In this document: positions 61,650-64,000 of the stretch, one piece after another
How the letters are laid out: every line of letters begins with the position of its first letter
Numbering within the stretch: position 1 is the first letter of the stretch
Assembly: GCF_015159595.1 (NCBI RefSeq)
Contig: NZ_CP063304.1
Coordinates: 2,604,001 to 2,668,000 of the forward strand
Source: Blautia liquoris
Lineage (GTDB): Bacteria; Bacillota; Clostridia; Lachnospirales; Lachnospiraceae
Length of the DNA stretch: 64,000 nucleotides
Direction of reading: 5' to 3'
Position numbers and translations under genes: made by a program
The notes under the pieces: generated by a model
The model's database searches: none
Told to the model about the DNA's origin: nothing
The model's input: only the letters and a program-made list of their open reading frames with translations

Positions 61650-64000
61650 TTAATAGCTATCTGCTACACTCTTAATTTTCAGTTGCTTCTTGATACCATC
61701 TGCAGTTATATCATCAGGCAGTTCTTCCTTCATTACCTCAATCACGACTCCATCTTTAGCTGTGATATCAAAATAATTATCCGTGAACACACAGTCTGTC
61801 TGTTCCAGGTATACTTCCACATAATTAGCAAATGTATCCGCTTTCACTGATATGATAAATCTGTCTTTTCTTTCCCAAACCTCTGCCTGATAGGTTGGTA
61901 CCTGATACTTAAAATATTTCGGTTTCACAAACATGGTCGTTCCTGTACTCACATACCTGTTGCCTTCCTTTAGCCTGTATCTGGCAAACACATGCCGCTT
62001 CATTTCCTCATCCTTGATCCATCTGGAGAAATCAACCATCTTAACCGACTGCATATCGAATGCATTTGAAGTGGTCTCTATTTTTTCTTCATGCAAAATT
62101 GAAAAATCCGCATTTAAAAGAGCAATTTCTAACGTTGCATCTCTGGGTTGAAAGGATTCATTGAGAATATAATATGTAATTTTCGTACTTAGTTCTTCTT
62201 CCTCACACGCACTGGCCATATATCGGGCGTAGAATCGCCTGGCTCCATAGTGAAGAGCCTTCCATCTTCCATAGTAGTCTATGCTCGACCAGGAGGCCAC
62301 CGGCCAGCAATCATTTAACTGCCAGTAGATAGAGCCCATGCATCTTCCCCAGTTTCTTCTCCAATGTTCAACACCATATTGAATTGCCTTCAGCTGTAAT
62401 ATTTGAGAGATATAAGCTATATTTTCCAAATCTTTCGGATATTTATAATATTCGGATATATAAGAAAAAATCTTTGTATTGGCCTTCCCATTCTTCTGAT
62501 GAGATTCCATCACCTCACTGAAAATATTTCTATCTTCTTCAAGAGTAAAGCTCTCAATTGTCTTTTTATGAGGGAAAGATTGGAATCCAAATTCAGAACA
62601 AAAGCGGAAGTAAGCATTCCTATACTCAGTAAATGGTTTGTTAGAATGCCATACCTCCCAGTAATGATTATCTCCTCTGTTCCAGTCGTTTGGATCATCA
62701 AAGGAACCTCCGGATGAGGGCGAAGACAGCCAATAAAAAGTCTGGTCATCATATTTTCTTACCTCCCTTGGCAAGAGCATCTCAAAGATTTTGATATAAT
62801 CAGCTTTATATTTCTCACGATGTCCCTTCAGACGGCCGCCTCCATTCCAAAGCCACTCCATCTCATTGTTTCCGCACCAGAGGGCAAGACAGGCGTGATG
62901 ACGAATTCTTTTTACCTGATCTCTCGTTTCTGCGAGAATATTTACTTCAAATTCATTGTTCAAGTCATACACATTACACGCAAACATCAGATCCTGCCAT
63001 ACCAAAATCCCATATTTGTCACACATGTCATATAAAAAATTCTCCGGATAATATCCGCCGCCCCACACACGAATGCAATTGAAATTGGCCGTCGCGCAGT
63101 CTTTTATCAATTGCTCAGTTCTCTCCTTAGTAATTCTTGAGAGAATGTTATCCTCAGGTATATAATTAGCACCCATACCGAATATTTTCTGTCCATTAAT
63201 TACATATGCAAATTCATTTCCCCACTCATCTTCTTTGGTACTTACTGTAATTGTGCGAAGACCAATCTTGTATTCACGTTTATCCAAAATCTGATCATTC
63301 CCCAGCAAAAAGATTTCTGTTTTATACAGTGGCTGCTCGCCATATCCATTCGGCCACCACAATTTTGGTTCCGGAATCTGGATATTTACATGGCCTGCGG
63401 TTGTTCCTTTCATCGTTTGTTCAAAAGTTCTTCCTTTTGGCTCTGTAATACGTACCTCTATTTCTGTATTGGTAAGATCTGTTCCAAACGTTCTTATGGG
63501 ACAGTCAATCTCCACTGTCACCATGTTGTTCTCATGTTTCTGGCAAATATATATATCCCGGAATTTTGCCCCATGAAAAGTTTCCAGATAGACTTCTCTG
63601 AAAATTCCCATATCCGGCAGCTGAGGTCCCCAGTCCCAGCCAAACATATAATGTGCTTTTCTTAAACTACCGTTTCCCGCCATAGATCCCGTAGACGTAT
63701 ACGTTATATCACTGTTTTTGTCTTTTTGTTCGATGTACGCGATTGGAGAATGAAGATATACTTTCAGATCATTCTCCCTTTTTGCCCTGGATTTCAGATC
63801 GAAACGCCAGGTTCTATGCATATCCTTTACGTTCTCCAGAAGCTCATCATTTACATATATGTCCGCAATTGTATCAATTCCTTCAAATACCAGGTTTATC
63901 TCATCCGAAGAAAGGATTTCATCCGTCAGTGAAAAATGGCAGCTATACACATAATCCTTACGAAACAACTCTTTCACCTTATACTCATTGATTCTCCAAT
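61650..64000 (-). CDS. Beta-mannosidase, GH2, N-terminus beyond window
   Basis: About 783 codons visible, including the stop; the frame is open to 64000 and the first visible residues (WRINEYKVKELF) match the interior of the beta-mannosidase sugar-binding domain, so the true start lies outside. Family residues: acid/base Glu in LWCGNNEMEWLW and nucleophile Glu in RFCSEFGFQSFPHKK. The motif FNCIRVWGGGYYP is typical of GH2 mannosidases. It hydrolyses terminal beta-mannosides. It precedes the D-amino-acid genes in the same operon, an unusual partnership. The C-terminal Ig-like domain is intact. Confidence 0.9.
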   Translation of the reverse strand, partial: WRINEYKVKELFRKDYVYSCHFSLTDEILSSDEINLVFEGIDTIADIYVNDELLENVKDMHRTWRFDLKSRAKRENDLKVYLHSPIAYIEQKDKNSDITYTSTGSMAGNGSLRKAHYMFGWDWGPQLPDMGIFREVYLETFHGAKFRDIYICQKHENNMVTVEIDCPIRTFGTDLTNTEIEVRITEPKGRTFEQTMKGTTAGHVNIQIPEPKLWWPNGYGEQPLYKTEIFLLGNDQILDKREYKIGLRTITVSTKEDEWGNEFAYVINGQKIFGMGANYIPEDNILSRITKERTEQLIKDCATANFNCIRVWGGGYYPENFLYDMCDKYGILVWQDLMFACNVYDLNNEFEVNILAETRDQVKRIRHHACLALWCGNNEMEWLWNGGGRLKGHREKYKADYIKIFEMLLPREVRKYDDQTFYWLSSPSSGGSFDDPNDWNRGDNHYWEVWHSNKPFTEYRNAYFRFCSEFGFQSFPHKKTIESFTLEEDRNIFSEVMESHQKNGKANTKIFSYISEYYKYPKDLENIAYISQILQLKAIQYGVEHWRRNWGRCMGSIYWQLNDCWPVASWSSIDYYGRWKALHYGARRFYARYMASACEEEELSTKITYYILNESFQPRDATLEIALLNADFSILHEEKIETTSNAFDMQSVKMVDFSRWIKDEEMKRHVFARYRLKEGNRYVSTGTTMFVKPKYFKYQVPTYQAEVWERKDRFIISVKADTFANYVEVYLEQTDCVFTDNYFDITAKDGVVIEVMKEELPDDITADGIKKQLKIKSVADSY

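Overview
The window looks like a chromosomal segment of a low-to-mid GC, gut-type Firmicute, most likely a Lachnospiraceae-like clostridium. Reasons: strong AGGAGG-type ribosome sites, TTG/GTG starts, Firmicute-style lipoproteins, LplABC-type and MsmEFG-type sugar importers without their own ATPases, and a density of AraC/LacI regulators and glycoside hydrolases typical of gut glycan degraders. The genus cannot be fixed from sequence alone. No rRNA, tRNA, transposase, phage gene or CRISPR array was seen.

Layout. 1-2.8 kb: ThuA-like protein (cut by the window edge) and two Gfo/Idh/MocA dehydrogenases. 3.0-10.7 kb: LplABC-type importer plus GH29 alpha-L-fucosidase, behind a membrane-anchored AraC sensor-regulator; two identical 51-bp repeats lie between permease and fucosidase. 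10.8-21.4 kb: GH2 enzyme, MsmEFG-type importer and a large DUF5107-TPR protein, with a divergent AraC regulator. 21.5-23.7 kb: convergent AraC regulator and Gfo/Idh dehydrogenase. 23.9-30.0 kb: clan GH-A hydrolase with an LplABC-type importer and a divergent regulator made of a sugar-binding domain and a C-terminal helix-turn-helix. 30.1-33.3 kb: a second DUF5107-TPR protein. 33.4-44.9 kb: eleven codirectional genes (MarR, amidohydrolase, five-gene oligopeptide-type ABC importer, ATC-hydrolase-family protein, fumarate-reductase-like flavoprotein, small [2Fe-2S] protein, L-cysteine desulfidase family protein). 45.0-52.4 kb: MsmEFG-type importer with GH88 and DUF2264 proteins, divergent from a LacI regulator. 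52.4-54.0 kb: GH43 xylosidase. 54.3-55.9 kb: an isolated Wzz/BY-kinase pair whose kinase has a degraded P-loop. 56.1-64 kb: GH3, RidA, D-aminoacylase, D-threonine aldolase/D-serine dehydratase-like enzyme and a beta-mannosidase cut by the window edge.

How it works together (inference). Most modules take up an oligosaccharide through a binding lipoprotein and two permeases, then cleave it in the cytoplasm; the ATPase must come from elsewhere. Two segments differ. The 33-45 kb operon reads as uptake and breakdown of a cysteine-derived or thiazoline-like compound to pyruvate, ammonia and sulfide, coupled to a flavin/iron-sulfur redox pair. The 58-62 kb genes read as salvage of N-acyl-D-amino acids embedded between a beta-mannosidase and a GH3 enzyme. 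The 33-45 kb operon is the best candidate for an undescribed system.
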